Source: Microbacterium radiodurans
GTDB taxonomy: Bacteria > Actinomycetota > Actinomycetes > Actinomycetales > Microbacteriaceae
Direction: 5' to 3'
DNA length: 64,000 nucleotides
Assembly: GCF_008710705.1 (NCBI RefSeq)
Contig: NZ_VYRZ01000002.1
Span: 1 to 64,000 of the forward strand
The translations under genes and the position numbers were made by a program. The notes under the pieces are model-generated. The model did no database searches. It saw nothing but the letters and a program-made list of their open reading frames with translations, and was not told where the DNA came from. Shown here piece by piece: positions 55,292-64,000 of this stretch. Position 1 is the stretch's first letter. Each line of letters starts with the position of its first letter.

Positions 55292-56505
55292 TGAGCGCTC
55301 CCGAGTTCCGTCCGAAGCCCCCGCGCGCACAGAGCGCCCCGGCGTGCGCCCCCGGCTGCGCCGTCCCCGCCGCGAGCGCCGCGGCATGCGCCGGCCCCGA
55401 GCACGTCTCGGAGCCCACCGCGTACGACGCCCTCCTCCTGCTCGGCTTCGGCGGGCCCGAGGGGCAGGACGACGTGCTGCCGTTCCTCCGCAACGTCACG
55501 GCGGGCCGCGGCATCCCCGACGAGCGCCTGGAGGAGGTCGCCCACCACTACCGCCACTTCGGCGGCGTGTCGCCGATCAATCAGCACAACCGCGAGCTGA
55601 AGGCGGCGCTCGAGTCCGAGATCGCCGCGCGCGGCCTCGACCTGCCGGTGTACTGGGGGAACCGCAACTGGATGCCGTACGTCGACGACGCCCTCCGCGA
55701 CCTCCACGCGGACGGTCGGCGCCGCGTGATCGCGGTCGCCACGAGCGCGTACAGCTCCTACTCCTCGTGTCGTCAGTACCGCGAGGACCTCGCCGACGCG
55801 ATGGCGGCGACCGGCCTGGCGGGCGAGGTCGAGATCGACAAGGTGCGGCAGTTCTTCGACCACCCGGGCTTCGTCGCCCCGTTCGTCGACGGCCTTCGCG
55901 ACGGCTTCGCGCGGATCCGCGAGCGCGGCATCGCCGATGAGGACGTCGAGATCCTCTTCTCGACCCACTCGATCCCGAACAGCGACGCGGACCGCTCCGG
56001 TCCCCCCGAACGCGGGTTCGGGCCCGGCGGCGCGTACGTCGCCCAGCACACCGCCGTCGCCGAGGCGATCGTCGCGGAGCTCGGGACGACGAGCCCCTGG
56101 CAGCTGGTGTTCCAGAGCCGATCCGGCCCGCCGTCGGTGCCGTGGCTCGAGCCGGACATCAACGACGCCATCGCCGAGCTCCCCGCCGCGGGTCGGAAGG
56201 CCGTCCTGATCGTGCCGCTGGGCTTCGTCAGCGACCACATGGAGGTGCTCTGGGACCTCGACACCGAGGCCATGGAGACGGCCGAGGAGCACGGGCTGTT
56301 CGCCGTGCGCACCGCCTCTCCGAGCACGCACCCGGCGTACGTCGCGGGACTCGTCGACCTGGTCGAGGAGCGTCTCGCCGGAACGCCCGCCGCCGAGCGG
56401 CCCGCGGTGACCTCTCTCGGACCCTGGTACGACGTATGCCGTCCCGGATGCTGCGAGAACAAACGACTGGGCTTCCAGCCGGCTCTCGCGGGGGTCGCCC
56501 CATGA
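55291..56505 (+). CDS. hemH: Coproporphyrin ferrochelatase, HemH/CpfC, with extended N-terminus (404 aa)
   Basis: Inserts Fe2+ into coproporphyrin III. Core motifs start at about residue 45: ALLLLGFGGPEG, FLRNVTAGRG, YRHFGGVSPIN, the active-site His in LFSTHSIPNSD, and FQSRSGPPSVPWLEPD. Cys160 with Cys383, Cys387 and Cys388 fit the [2Fe-2S] ligands known from actinobacterial ferrochelatases. The first 43 residues are an Ala/Pro-rich extension with three extra cysteines (ACAPGC and AAAC). The ATG shares one base with the hemQ stop; its end overlaps hemC by four bases. Confidence 0.94.
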   Translation: MSAPEFRPKPPRAQSAPACAPGCAVPAASAAACAGPEHVSEPTAYDALLLLGFGGPEGQDDVLPFLRNVTAGRGIPDERLEEVAHHYRHFGGVSPINQHNRELKAALESEIAARGLDLPVYWGNRNWMPYVDDALRDLHADGRRRVIAVATSAYSSYSSCRQYREDLADAMAATGLAGEVEIDKVRQFFDHPGFVAPFVDGLRDGFARIRERGIADEDVEILFSTHSIPNSDADRSGPPERGFGPGGAYVAQHTAVAEAIVAELGTTSPWQLVFQSRSGPPSVPWLEPDINDAIAELPAAGRKAVLIVPLGFVSDHMEVLWDLDTEAMETAEEHGLFAVRTASPSTHPAYVAGLVDLVEERLAGTPAAERPAVTSLGPWYDVCRPGCCENKRLGFQPALAGVAP

Positions 56506-57470
56506 CGGATCTCGGCTCGGCGGGCGGCGCTTCGCTGCGGCTCGGGACGCGCGCGAGCCTTCTCGCCACGACGCAGTCGCAGCATGTCGCCGACGCGATC
56601 ACTGCGGCCACCGGCATCCCGGTCGTGCTCGTCGAGATCACGACCGACGGCGACGTGCTCACCGGGTCGCTCGCGCAGATGGGCGGCACGGGCGTGTTCG
56701 CCACGGCGCTGCGCGAGGCGCTGCTGCGCGGCGACTGCGACCTCGTCGTGCATTCGATGAAGGACCTGCCGACCGCGCCCTACCCGGGCCTCGAGATCGC
56801 CGCGGTGCCGCCGCGAGCGCCGCAGCGCGATGTCCTGTGCGGGCCGGTCGCGGGCGCATCGCTCGACGCCCTGCCGGAGGGCGCCGTCGTCGGCACCGGA
56901 TCGCCGCGACGCGTGGCCCAGCTGCTCAGTCGTCGCCCCGATCTGCAGGTGCGGGACATCCGCGGCAACATCGACACGCGGCTGCGCAAGATGCGCGGCG
57001 GCGAGTACGACGCGATCGTGCTGGCCGAGGCGGGACTCCGCCGCATCGACCGGGGATCGGCGATCGGGGAGACCTTCGGGCTCGACCGCTGGCCGACCTC
57101 CGCCGGACAGGGGGCCCTCGCGGTCGAGATCCGCTCGGGCGACGCCGACGGCCCGATCGGCCGCGCCGTGCGTCTCATCGACGATGCCGAATCCGCGTCC
57201 CGCGCTCTGCTCGAGCGCGCCGTGCTGCGCCGGCTCGAAGCCGGGTGCGCGGCGCCTGTGGGCATCTCGGCGACCGGTCTCGGCGCCGACACGACGTTCC
57301 TCGCCGAGGTCTACGCGCCGGGCGGCGAGCGCACGGTGCGCGCGACCCGCTCGCTCTCCATCGACCTCGCGCGTGCGGACGAGCGCGAGCGCATCGCCGC
57401 GGACGTCGTCGCCGAGCTGCTGGACGGCGGTGCCGCCGACATCGCCGATCTGCCGGGGACGAGCCGGTGA
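56502..57470 (+). CDS. hemC: Hydroxymethylbilane synthase (322 aa)
   Basis: Polymerises four porphobilinogens to hydroxymethylbilane. Family motifs: [28 protein letters not shown], the cofactor-site [10 protein letters not shown], and the dipyrromethane-bearing Cys249 in EAGCAAPVG. Length matches E. coli HemC (313 aa). ATG 56502 lies within the hemH end (ATGA overlap); hemD begins with GTGA in its own stop. Confidence 0.96.
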   Translation: MTDLGSAGGASLRLGTRASLLATTQSQHVADAITAATGIPVVLVEITTDGDVLTGSLAQMGGTGVFATALREALLRGDCDLVVHSMKDLPTAPYPGLEIAAVPPRAPQRDVLCGPVAGASLDALPEGAVVGTGSPRRVAQLLSRRPDLQVRDIRGNIDTRLRKMRGGEYDAIVLAEAGLRRIDRGSAIGETFGLDRWPTSAGQGALAVEIRSGDADGPIGRAVRLIDDAESASRALLERAVLRRLEAGCAAPVGISATGLGADTTFLAEVYAPGGERTVRATRSLSIDLARADERERIAADVVAELLDGGAADIADLPGTSR

Positions 57471-58237
57471 CCGGCGGACTGCGCGGCCACCGCGTCCTCA
57501 TCCCGCGCGGCGGCGCCTGGGGTTCCCGCGTCCGCGACGAGATCGTCCGCCGCGGCGGAGAGGCCGTCATCGCCCCGCTCATCGAGTCGCGTCCGCCGCG
57601 CGACACCGATGCCCGGGATGCCGCCTTCGCCAGGCTCGCGGCCGGGAACTACGCGTGGGTGTTCATCACGAGCGCCGCGACCGTGGAGCAGCTCGTCGCC
57701 CGAGGGGCGACGATCCCGATCGGCACGCGGATCGCCGCGGTCGGACGACCCACCGCGCGGGCCGTGGCCGACGCGGGGTTCGAGGTCGAGTTCGTTCCCG
57801 TCGGCACGTCGTCGGCGACCAACATGATCGCGCAGTGGTGCGCCGGCCGGTCGCCCCGCTCGACCGGCCGCTGCCTCGTGCTGCGCTCCGACCTCGCCAT
57901 GGCCGTCATCAGCGACGAGCTCGAGCTGCAGGGATACGACGTCGACGTCTGCATCGCCTACCGCACCGTCGGCGTCGACCTCGATCCGATCGTGGCGGCC
58001 GACATCCGCACCGGCGCGATCGACACGGTCCTGCTGACCTCGCTGAGCGTCGGGCGCGAGCTCCGCCGCCAGGTCGGCATCCCGGGCGACGGGGTCTTCA
58101 TCGCCTCGATCGGCCCCGGCACCACCCGCGATGCGCAGAAGCTCGGCTTCACCGTCCACCACACCGCACACTCCCAGAGCGTCGACGCCCTCATCGCAGA
58201 GCTCGACGCGCGACCGGCAACGGAGGAATCCCCGTGA
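57467..58237 (+). CDS. hemD: Uroporphyrinogen III synthase (256 aa)
   Basis: Closes hydroxymethylbilane with D-ring inversion. Sequence conservation in this family is low; identification rests on the two-lobed pattern ([60 protein letters not shown]), size and place between hemC and hemB. GTG start overlaps the hemC stop by four bases; its own end overlaps hemB likewise. It is a stand-alone HemD, not fused to a SAM-methyltransferase domain as in some actinobacteria. Confidence 0.92.
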   Translation: MTGGLRGHRVLIPRGGAWGSRVRDEIVRRGGEAVIAPLIESRPPRDTDARDAAFARLAAGNYAWVFITSAATVEQLVARGATIPIGTRIAAVGRPTARAVADAGFEVEFVPVGTSSATNMIAQWCAGRSPRSTGRCLVLRSDLAMAVISDELELQGYDVDVCIAYRTVGVDLDPIVAADIRTGAIDTVLLTSLSVGRELRRQVGIPGDGVFIASIGPGTTRDAQKLGFTVHHTAHSQSVDALIAELDARPATEESP

Positions 58238-59229
58238 GCACGTTCCCCGAGCGGCGACTGCGCCGCACCCGCCGCACCCCCGCGATGCGGCGGCTCTCCA
58301 CCGAGAACCACCTCGCCGCCGCGCAGCTCGTCCTGCCCGTCTTCGTCAAGGAGGGGATCGACGCCCCGCTGCCGATCGCGAGCATGCCGGGCGTGATGCA
58401 GCATCCGCTCGAGGCGATCGCCGGCGTCGTGACCGATGCCGCCGACGCCGGCATCGGCGGGATCATGCTCTTCGGCGTCCCCGCCGTCCGCGACGCGACG
58501 GGCTCGGGCGCCGTGGCCGACGACGGGATCCTCAACCGTGCGATCCGGGTCGCGCGGGAGGCCGCGCGCGGACGCATCACGGTGCAGGCGGACCTCTGTC
58601 TCGACGAGTTCACCGATCACGGGCACTGCGGACTGCTCGCGGCCGACGGCTCGGTCGACAACGATGCGACGCTCGAGGTGTACGCCGAGATGGCCCTGGC
58701 GCAGGCACGTGCCGGAGCCGAAGTGCTCGGGCTGTCGGGGATGATGGACGGCCAGGTCGCGGTGATCCGTGCTGCGCTGGACGCCGCCGGATACAGCGAC
58801 GTCGCGATCCTGGCGTACTCCGCGAAGTACGCCTCGGCCTTCTACGGTCCGTTCCGCGACGCGGTGGAGTCGACGCTCGAGGGCGACCGGCGCACCTACC
58901 AGCTCGATCCCGCGAACGGCCGGGAGGGCCTCGCCGAGGCCGTGCAGGACATCGCCGAGGGCGCCGACTACGTGATGGTCAAGCCGGCGGGTCCGTACCT
59001 CGACGTGCTCGCGCGCGTCGCGGACGCCTCGACGGTTCCCGTTTGGGCGTACCAGGTGTCGGGGGAGTACGCGATGATCGAGCTCGCCGCCCGGGCCGGA
59101 GCGATCGACCGCGACCGCGCGATCGCGGAATCCCTCGTAGGCATCCGCCGCGCGGGGGCCGACGTCATCCTGACCTACTGGGCACGAGAAGTCGCGGAGT
59201 GGATCCGCGCGGGCAAGGACCTGGCATGA
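58234..59229 (+). CDS. hemB: Delta-aminolevulinic acid dehydratase (331 aa)
   Basis: Condenses two 5-aminolevulinates to porphobilinogen. Schiff-base lysines lie in [17 protein letters not shown] and [12 protein letters not shown]. The metal segment [14 protein letters not shown] has Cys-Asp-Cys where the zinc enzymes have three cysteines, the intermediate form common in actinobacteria. GTG 58234 has GGAGG upstream and overlaps hemD by four bases. Length matches the family. Confidence 0.97.
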   Translation: MSTFPERRLRRTRRTPAMRRLSTENHLAAAQLVLPVFVKEGIDAPLPIASMPGVMQHPLEAIAGVVTDAADAGIGGIMLFGVPAVRDATGSGAVADDGILNRAIRVAREAARGRITVQADLCLDEFTDHGHCGLLAADGSVDNDATLEVYAEMALAQARAGAEVLGLSGMMDGQVAVIRAALDAAGYSDVAILAYSAKYASAFYGPFRDAVESTLEGDRRTYQLDPANGREGLAEAVQDIAEGADYVMVKPAGPYLDVLARVADASTVPVWAYQVSGEYAMIELAARAGAIDRDRAIAESLVGIRRAGADVILTYWAREVAEWIRAGKDLA

Positions 59230-60536
59230 GCCGCAACGACGACCTCTTCGAGCGCGCCCGCGCCGTCATCCCCGGCGGCGTCAATTCGCCGGTCCGCGCC
59301 TTCGGATCGGTCGGCGGCACGCCGCGGTTCTACGTCTCGGCGGCAGGGCCGTACGTCACCGATGCCGAGGGGCGCGATTACGTCGACCTCGTCGCGAGCT
59401 GGGGTCCGGCCCTCGTGGGCCACGCGCACCCCGAAGTGATCGCGGCGGTCGTCGACGCGGCCGGTCGGGGTCTGTCATTCGGCGCGTCGACGCCCGCCGA
59501 GACCGAGCTGGCCGAGGAGATCCGCCGGCGCGTCCCGATCGCGCAGAAGATCCGTCTCGTCTCGACCGGCACCGAGGCCACGATGACGGCGATCCGCCTG
59601 GCGCGCGGTGCGACCGGCCGCGACCTGCTCGTGAAGTTCTCGGGCCACTACCACGGCCACTCCGACGGTCTGCTGGCGCAGGCCGGTTCGGGCCTCGCGA
59701 CCCTCGCGCTGCCGGGTTCGGCGGGGGTTCCGGCGCCCATCGCGGCGCAGACCCTCGTCGTGCCCTACAACGACGAGGCGGCGCTCGAGGCGGCGTTCGC
59801 CGAGCACGGCGAGAACATCGCCGCGGTCATCACCGAGGCCGCCGGCGCCAACATGGGTGTCGTGCCGCCGGCATCCGGGTTCACGACGTTCCTCCGCGAG
59901 ATCACCTCGCGGCACGGCGCGCTCCTCATCAGCGATGAGGTGCTCACCGGGTTCCGCTCCGGAGCGTCGGGGTACTGGGGAGTGCTGCGCGAGGCCGGCG
60001 AGGACGTCGCCCCCGACCTGCTCACCTTCGGCAAGGTCGTCGGGGGAGGTCTGCCGGTGGCGGCCCTCGCGGGGCGCGCGGAGATCATGGACCTGCTCGC
60101 GCCTCTCGGTCCCGTCTACCAGGCCGGAACGCTCTCGGGCAATCCGGTCGCGGTCGCCGCGGGCCTCGCGACGCTCCGCCTCGCGGACGAGAGCGTCTAC
60201 GCCCGCATCGGCCACGCCGCAGACACGGTCTCGGCCGCGGCGTCCGCCGCCCTCGACGAGGCCGGCGTTCCGCACGTCGTGCAGCGGGCCGGCACGCTGT
60301 TCAGCATCTTCTTCGGTGCCGAGGTCGCGGGCGGGGTGCCCGATTACGAGACCGCCACGCGACAGGATGCCGCGGCCTACGCCGCGTACTTCCACGCCAT
60401 GCTCGACGCCGGGGTCTCGCTCCCGCCGTCGGCCTTCGAGGCGTGGTTCCTGACCGCGGCCCACGACGACGCCGCGCTCGCGCGCATCCTCGACGCGCTA
60501 CCGGGCGCCGCCCGAGCCGCCGCCGCATCGGGGTGA
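59226..60536 (+). CDS. hemL: Glutamate-1-semialdehyde 2,1-aminomutase (436 aa)
   Basis: PLP enzyme that forms 5-aminolevulinate, following Hem[14 protein letters not shown] at the N-terminus, [38 protein letters not shown], and the PLP lysine Lys270 in [12 protein letters not shown]. Length matches E. coli HemL (426 aa). The ATG overlaps the hemB stop by four bases. Last gene of the haem operon; ksgA restarts with its own promoter 25 bases later. Confidence 0.97.
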   Translation: MSRNDDLFERARAVIPGGVNSPVRAFGSVGGTPRFYVSAAGPYVTDAEGRDYVDLVASWGPALVGHAHPEVIAAVVDAAGRGLSFGASTPAETELAEEIRRRVPIAQKIRLVSTGTEATMTAIRLARGATGRDLLVKFSGHYHGHSDGLLAQAGSGLATLALPGSAGVPAPIAAQTLVVPYNDEAALEAAFAEHGENIAAVITEAAGANMGVVPPASGFTTFLREITSRHGALLISDEVLTGFRSGASGYWGVLREAGEDVAPDLLTFGKVVGGGLPVAALAGRAEIMDLLAPLGPVYQAGTLSGNPVAVAAGLATLRLADESVYARIGHAADTVSAAASAALDEAGVPHVVQRAGTLFSIFFGAEVAGGVPDYETATRQDAAAYAAYFHAMLDAGVSLPPSAFEAWFLTAAHDDAALARILDALPGAARAAAASG

Positions 60537-60548
60537 GCGCGCCGCAAC

Positions 60549-60554
60549 TAGGCT
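60549..60554 (+). promoter_or_regulatory. -10 element (TAGGCT) of ksgA
   Basis: TAGGCT is followed by seven bases and ATG 60562, no ribosome-binding site. It separates ksgA transcription from the haem operon. Confidence 0.6.
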
Positions 60555-60561
60555 GGTCCTC

Positions 60562-61407
60562 ATGCCTGTGACCCTGCTCGGTGCCGCCGAGATCCGCTCG
60601 CTCGCGGCCGAGCTCGACGTCACGCCCACGAAGAAGCTCGGCCAGAACTTCGTCGTGGACGCCAACACCGTCCGCAAGATCGTGACCTCCGCGAAGGTCA
60701 GCGACGCCGACCGCGTGGTGGAGATCGGTCCGGGGCTCGGCTCGCTCACCCTGGCGATCCTCGAGACGGGGGCACGGGTCACGGCGGTCGAGATCGATCA
60801 CCGTCTCGCCGCTCACCTCCCCGCCACGGCGGCGGGGCACGGGGTGCCCGAGGGCCGCCTCACCGTCGTCGACGCCGATGCGCTGCGGGTGACCGAGCTG
60901 CCGGGCGAACCCACCGTGCTCGTCGCCAACCTGCCGTACAACGTCAGCGTGCCGGTGCTGCTGCACTTCCTCGAGACCTTCCCCTACCTCCGGCGCGGGG
61001 TCGTCATGGTGCAGGCCGAGGTCGCCGAGCGGCTCGCCGCGCCGCCGGGGTCGAAGGTCTACGGCTCTCCGAGTGCGAAAGCCGCCTGGTACGGGGCGTG
61101 GCGCCTCGCCGGCACGGTGTCGCGTCAGGTCTTCTGGCCCGTGCCGAACGTCGACAGCCTGCTGGTGGCGTTCGAGCGCGCCGACGAACCGCGCGGAGAC
61201 GAGGCGCTGCGCCGGCGCACCTTCGAGCTCATCGACGCCGCGTTCGGCCAGCGGCGCAAGATGCTCCGGCAGGCTCTCTCGTCGGTTCTCGGCGGGTCCG
61301 CCGCTGCGGCCGCGGCGGCGCTCGAGCAGGCCGGGATCGACCCGACGCTCCGCGGCGAGCAGCTCTCGATCGACGATTTCGAGCGGCTCGCGGCATCCGT
61401 TCACTGA
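60562..61407 (+). CDS. rsmA: 16S rRNA (adenine-1518/1519-N6)-dimethyltransferase (281 aa)
   Basis: KsgA, which dimethylates two adjacent adenines in the 3' hairpin of 16S rRNA during 30S assembly. N-terminal [16 protein letters not shown] motif [16 protein letters not shown], and the catalytic motif [15 protein letters not shown], followed by the C-terminal helical domain ([13 protein letters not shown]). Length is usual. Leaderless start. In Mycobacterium it also follows metG-tatD (with rpfB); here the haem operon intervenes. Confidence 0.97.
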   Translation: MPVTLLGAAEIRSLAAELDVTPTKKLGQNFVVDANTVRKIVTSAKVSDADRVVEIGPGLGSLTLAILETGARVTAVEIDHRLAAHLPATAAGHGVPEGRLTVVDADALRVTELPGEPTVLVANLPYNVSVPVLLHFLETFPYLRRGVVMVQAEVAERLAAPPGSKVYGSPSAKAAWYGAWRLAGTVSRQVFWPVPNVDSLLVAFERADEPRGDEALRRRTFELIDAAFGQRRKMLRQALSSVLGGSAAAAAAALEQAGIDPTLRGEQLSIDDFERLAASVH

Positions 61408-61507
61408 ACGCTCATCCGCGCGTCATCGGAAACTCCCGAAACACGCCGGTAACATCTCGGGGGAGCCGCGAGCGTCGCGGCGAGCATCACCCGAACCGGA
61501 AGAGACG

Positions 61508-62428
61508 ATGCGAACCGCCGAGTACCCGGCACCCGAGAGGGTGCTGCTGCACCTGAGCGACACCCACCTGCGAGCCGCCGGCTCGCAGCTCTTCGACCGC
61601 GTCGACGCGGCCGCGCACCTGCGCCGGGCCCTCGCGGCCATCGAGACCGCCGCGCTGCGACCCGACGGCATCGTCTTCACCGGCGACCTCGTCGACCTGG
61701 GCGAGCGCGACGCCTACACCGAGCTGCGCGACCTCGTCGAACCGTTCGCCGAGCGTCTGGGAACGCGCCTGTTCTGGGTGATGGGCAACCACGACGACCG
61801 CGCCGGCTTCCGCGAGACTCTGTGGCGCGAACCGGGCTCGGATGCCGCGGCCGACCGCGTCGACGAGATCGACGGGCTGCGGCTCATCACCCTCGACACC
61901 AGCGTCCCCGGCGAGCATCACGGCGACGTGCGGCCCGATCAGCTCGCCTGGCTGCGCGACGTGCTCGCGACGCCGGCGCCGCTCGGGACGATCCTCGCGA
62001 TGCACCACCCGCCGGTGCCGAGCGTGCTGCCGCTCGCCGCGAGCGTCGAGCTCCGCGATCAGCGGGCCCTGGCGGCCGTGCTGCGCGGGTCGGATGTCCG
62101 CGCGATCATCGCGGGCCATCTGCACTACTCAACGTTCGCCACCTTCGCCGGCATCCCGGTGTCGGTCGCCTCATCCACCTGCTACGCGCAGGACCTCACG
62201 GTCCCGGTGGGCGGCACCCGTCCGCAGGACGGCGCGCAGTCGTTCAACTTCGTGCACGTCTACGACGAGACCGTGGTGCACTCCGTCGTGCCGGTCGAGG
62301 CGCCGACGACCCTCGAGTACACCGACGCCGGCGAGGCGCAGCGGCGCCTCGCCGAGGCCGGCATCGCGCCGGTCAGCGCTTCACGCCGGAGCGCGCCGCC
62401 GACGCGTCCCGTGCCTGTGCTTCGCTGA
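61508..62428 (+). CDS. Calcineurin-like metallophosphoesterase, CpdA/Icc type (306 aa)
   Basis: A binuclear metal phosphodiesterase. Ligand motifs in order: [38 protein letters not shown] and IAGHLHYS. This set and the length are those of class III cyclic-nucleotide phosphodiesterases (Rv0805, CpdA), but activity on cAMP is not assured. ATG 61508 has GGAAGAG eight bases upstream; the preceding 100 bases show nothing else recognisable. Its last 56 bases overlap the convergent Stealth gene. Confidence 0.9.
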   Translation: MRTAEYPAPERVLLHLSDTHLRAAGSQLFDRVDAAAHLRRALAAIETAALRPDGIVFTGDLVDLGERDAYTELRDLVEPFAERLGTRLFWVMGNHDDRAGFRETLWREPGSDAAADRVDEIDGLRLITLDTSVPGEHHGDVRPDQLAWLRDVLATPAPLGTILAMHHPPVPSVLPLAASVELRDQRALAAVLRGSDVRAIIAGHLHYSTFATFAGIPVSVASSTCYAQDLTVPVGGTRPQDGAQSFNFVHVYDETVVHSVVPVEAPTTLEYTDAGEAQRRLAEAGIAPVSASRRSAPPTRPVPVLR

Positions 62429-64000
62429 CGACCGGGATCTCCCACGGCGCCCGCACCGGGAACATGCGCTCGAGCACGTCACGGAGCGAACGCACGCGCA
62501 GCTCCTCGGGCACCTCGGTCTCGCCGCCGTCGTTCAGACAGAACATGTCGATGTCGCGCCGCTTGGCGAGGCGCTCCATGCCGGCGAGCGATCGGGCGAG
62601 GGTCGTCTGCACGTAGCGCGTGCGCGGCACCGACGACGGGATGGCCCGCCCCGTGAACATCGCGTAGTAGTGGTACAGCGAGTTCGTCACCGAGATGTCG
62701 GTGGCGGCGCGGAAGCGCGAGCCCGCGGTGCGGGCGAAGTCGTCGGGGAACGTCTCCTCGAGCTCGCTCAGGATGCTGCGGCGCAGCGGAGCCGCGCAGT
62801 GCTCGAGATCGCGGACGATCACGCGTCCGAACCGCTCCTGCAGGAGTGCGCGGTTCACGCGGAGGCCGTTGTCGTGCCCGGAGCGCTCGAGGCGCGGGTC
62901 GCCGGCGCCGATGCGGACGTCGCACTCGACGAACGACGACACCCCGCCGGGGGAGAAGAACAGCTCCGGGTGCACGGGCCGCCCGAAGAACATGTCGTCG
63001 TTCGAGTAAAGGAAGTGCTCGGCGAGCCCGTCGATGCGGTGGAGCTGCGCCTCGACGGCATGCGAGTTGTGCGTCGGCAGCGTCGAGGGGTCGGCGAAGA
63101 ACTCCTCGCTGCGGACGATCGTGACCCTCGGGTGTTCGGCGAGCCACGCGGGCGCCGGGGAGTCGGTCGCGATGAAGATCCGGCGCACCCACGGGGCGTA
63201 CATGTGCACGCTCCGCAGGGCGTACCGCAGCTCGTCGACGTGACGGTAGCGGGCGGGCCCGTCATCGCCTTCGCCGACGACGTACTCCGACAGCTGCGCG
63301 GCGCGCTGGCGCTGGAAGTCGCTCGCCGAGCCGTCGACCCAGGAGAAGACCATGTCGACGTCGTGCGTCACCTCGCGCGGATGCGGGTCCAGCATCCCCT
63401 CGACGGTGCTCCATTCGCGCTCGTATCGGGTCGCGGTGACGATGCGGACGTCCTGGGCGGGGGTGATCCGCCGCATGAGGGCGTTCGCCAGCGGCGCCTC
63501 GACGGTCGTCTCGCCGAAGCGCCAGAACTCGATCCGCACGCCGTACTCGTGGTCGTATCGGCGACCGCCGCCGGCCGAGACACGCGGGCGGTAGGCGCGG
63601 AGCGCGTGGGGCACCGCCGCGGGGACGGTGGCTTCGTCGGCGAACACCGCCGGAGTCCCCTTGGCCTTGAGATAGAGCGGCTCGTCCTGCGCGAGGGTGC
63701 GGAGCACGGCTTGTGCCCGTGCGGCGTCGGCGAGGTCGAGCGCGAGCGCCGGCGTGTGGAGATCGTGCCGGATGAGCAGGGCTCGGATGCCGGCGGTCGC
63801 GAACGCGTCGGCGACGAGCAGGAGGTCGGCGGTGCGGGCGGCGTCCGGAGTCGTCTCGTCGTGGACGAGTCGGAGCACACCCTCGTCGAGCACGACGTCG
63901 GCGCGGCGGGCGGGCAGATCGATCCAGGGGTTCTCGCGGCGGGGGAGAGCGGAAAGGGCCAGGGTTTCCTCCTCGGGGGAAATATTCGAAGGGCAGACTA
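62373..64000 (-). CDS. Stealth-family sugar-phosphate transferase, 5' end outside the window
   Basis: Resembles hexose-1-phosphate transferases that build phosphodiester-linked surface polysaccharides (capsule or wall glycopolymer). Conserved regions: CR1 [14 protein letters not shown]2 [20 protein letters not shown] followed by [27 protein letters not shown] and [16 protein letters not shown]3 [13 protein letters not shown]4-like [15 protein letters not shown] at 63893 could start a 506-aa form, but the frame stays open to the window edge and reads a sensible peptide ([19 protein letters not shown]), so the true start lies beyond 64000. The N-terminal about 180 residues before CR1 are unassigned. 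Confidence 0.88.
   Translation of the reverse strand, partial: VCPSNISPEEETLALSALPRRENPWIDLPARRADVVLDEGVLRLVHDETTPDAARTADLLLVADAFATAGIRALLIRHDLHTPALALDLADAARAQAVLRTLAQDEPLYLKAKGTPAVFADEATVPAAVPHALRAYRPRVSAGGGRRYDHEYGVRIEFWRFGETTVEAPLANALMRRITPAQDVRIVTATRYEREWSTVEGMLDPHPREVTHDVDMVFSWVDGSASDFQRQRAAQLSEYVVGEGDDGPARYRHVDELRYALRSVHMYAPWVRRIFIATDSPAPAWLAEHPRVTIVRSEEFFADPSTLPTHNSHAVEAQLHRIDGLAEHFLYSNDDMFFGRPVHPELFFSPGGVSSFVECDVRIGAGDPRLERSGHDNGLRVNRALLQERFGRVIVRDLEHCAAPLRRSILSELEETFPDDFARTAGSRFRAATDISVTNSLYHYYAMFTGRAIPSSVPRTRYVQTTLARSLAGMERLAKRRDIDMFCLNDGGETEVPEELRVRSLRDVLERMFPVRAPWEIPVVSEAQARDASAARSGVKR

Noticed and set aside
63894..64000. GTG 63893 as the start of the Stealth gene
   Set aside because: No ribosome-binding site or -10 before it, and the frame stays open to the window edge with protein-like content, so the gene is treated as truncated.

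Overview
The window is one contiguous piece of a very GC-rich chromosome. Strong C/G third-position codon preference, frequent GTG starts, many leaderless promoters, a coproporphyrin-type haem pathway and actinobacterial gene neighbourhoods all point to an actinomycete, most likely a Microbacterium or another Microbacteriaceae (inferred from protein style and gene order, not from a database search). The sugar systems (L-arabinose and galactose uptake, galactan degradation) and a genuine ACC deaminase suggest a plant- or soil-associated lifestyle.

Layout. 1-130: 3' end of a 5S rRNA gene and its terminator. 217-6520: GntR regulator plus ACC deaminase, then single housekeeping or unknown genes (RlmG-like methyltransferase, DoxX protein, Gfo/Idh/MocA oxidoreductase, M20 peptidase, a small unknown). 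6566-12775: a LacI-controlled pentose/hexose operon (araD, chvE-gguA-gguB) ending in a hairpin. 12799-17711: quinone-oxidoreductase-like protein and the helicase HrpA. 17740-34703: ten co-directional genes on the minus strand, many overlapping by 1-8 bases, encoding a Ser/Thr kinase, a PP2C phosphatase, three FHA-type proteins, a threonine-motif repeat protein, a MoxR ATPase, a DUF58 protein, an apparently catalytically dead transglutaminase-like membrane protein and a 1985-residue extracytoplasmic repeat protein. I consider this the most interesting system in the window. 34738-37174: protein O-mannosyltransferase and rsmI, transcribed divergently from overlapping -10 elements.

37274-47053: a galactan cluster (surface-anchored GH53 galactanase, GanSPQ-type ABC importer, GH42 beta-galactosidase, divergent LacI regulator with two identical perfect operators). 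47103-49615: metG and tatD. 49648-60536: the haem genes, with hemA (and a coupled LacI regulator) on the minus strand facing away from hemE-hemY-hemQ-hemH-hemC-hemD-hemB-hemL on the plus strand; nearly every junction in that octet is a 1- or 4-base stop/start overlap. Between hemE and hemY lies an 80-bp duplication scar that carries a 26-codon relay ORF. 60562-64000: ksgA/rsmA, a metallophosphoesterase and the 3' part of a Stealth-family phosphotransferase that runs off the window.

No gene-free stretch exceeds 300 bases; the longest (6521-6779) is regulatory. I saw no tRNA gene, CRISPR array, insertion sequence, prophage or origin. A recurrent theme is a TAnnnT hexamer six or seven bases before an ATG/GTG with no ribosome-binding site, which marks leaderless genes and was used here to decide several starts.
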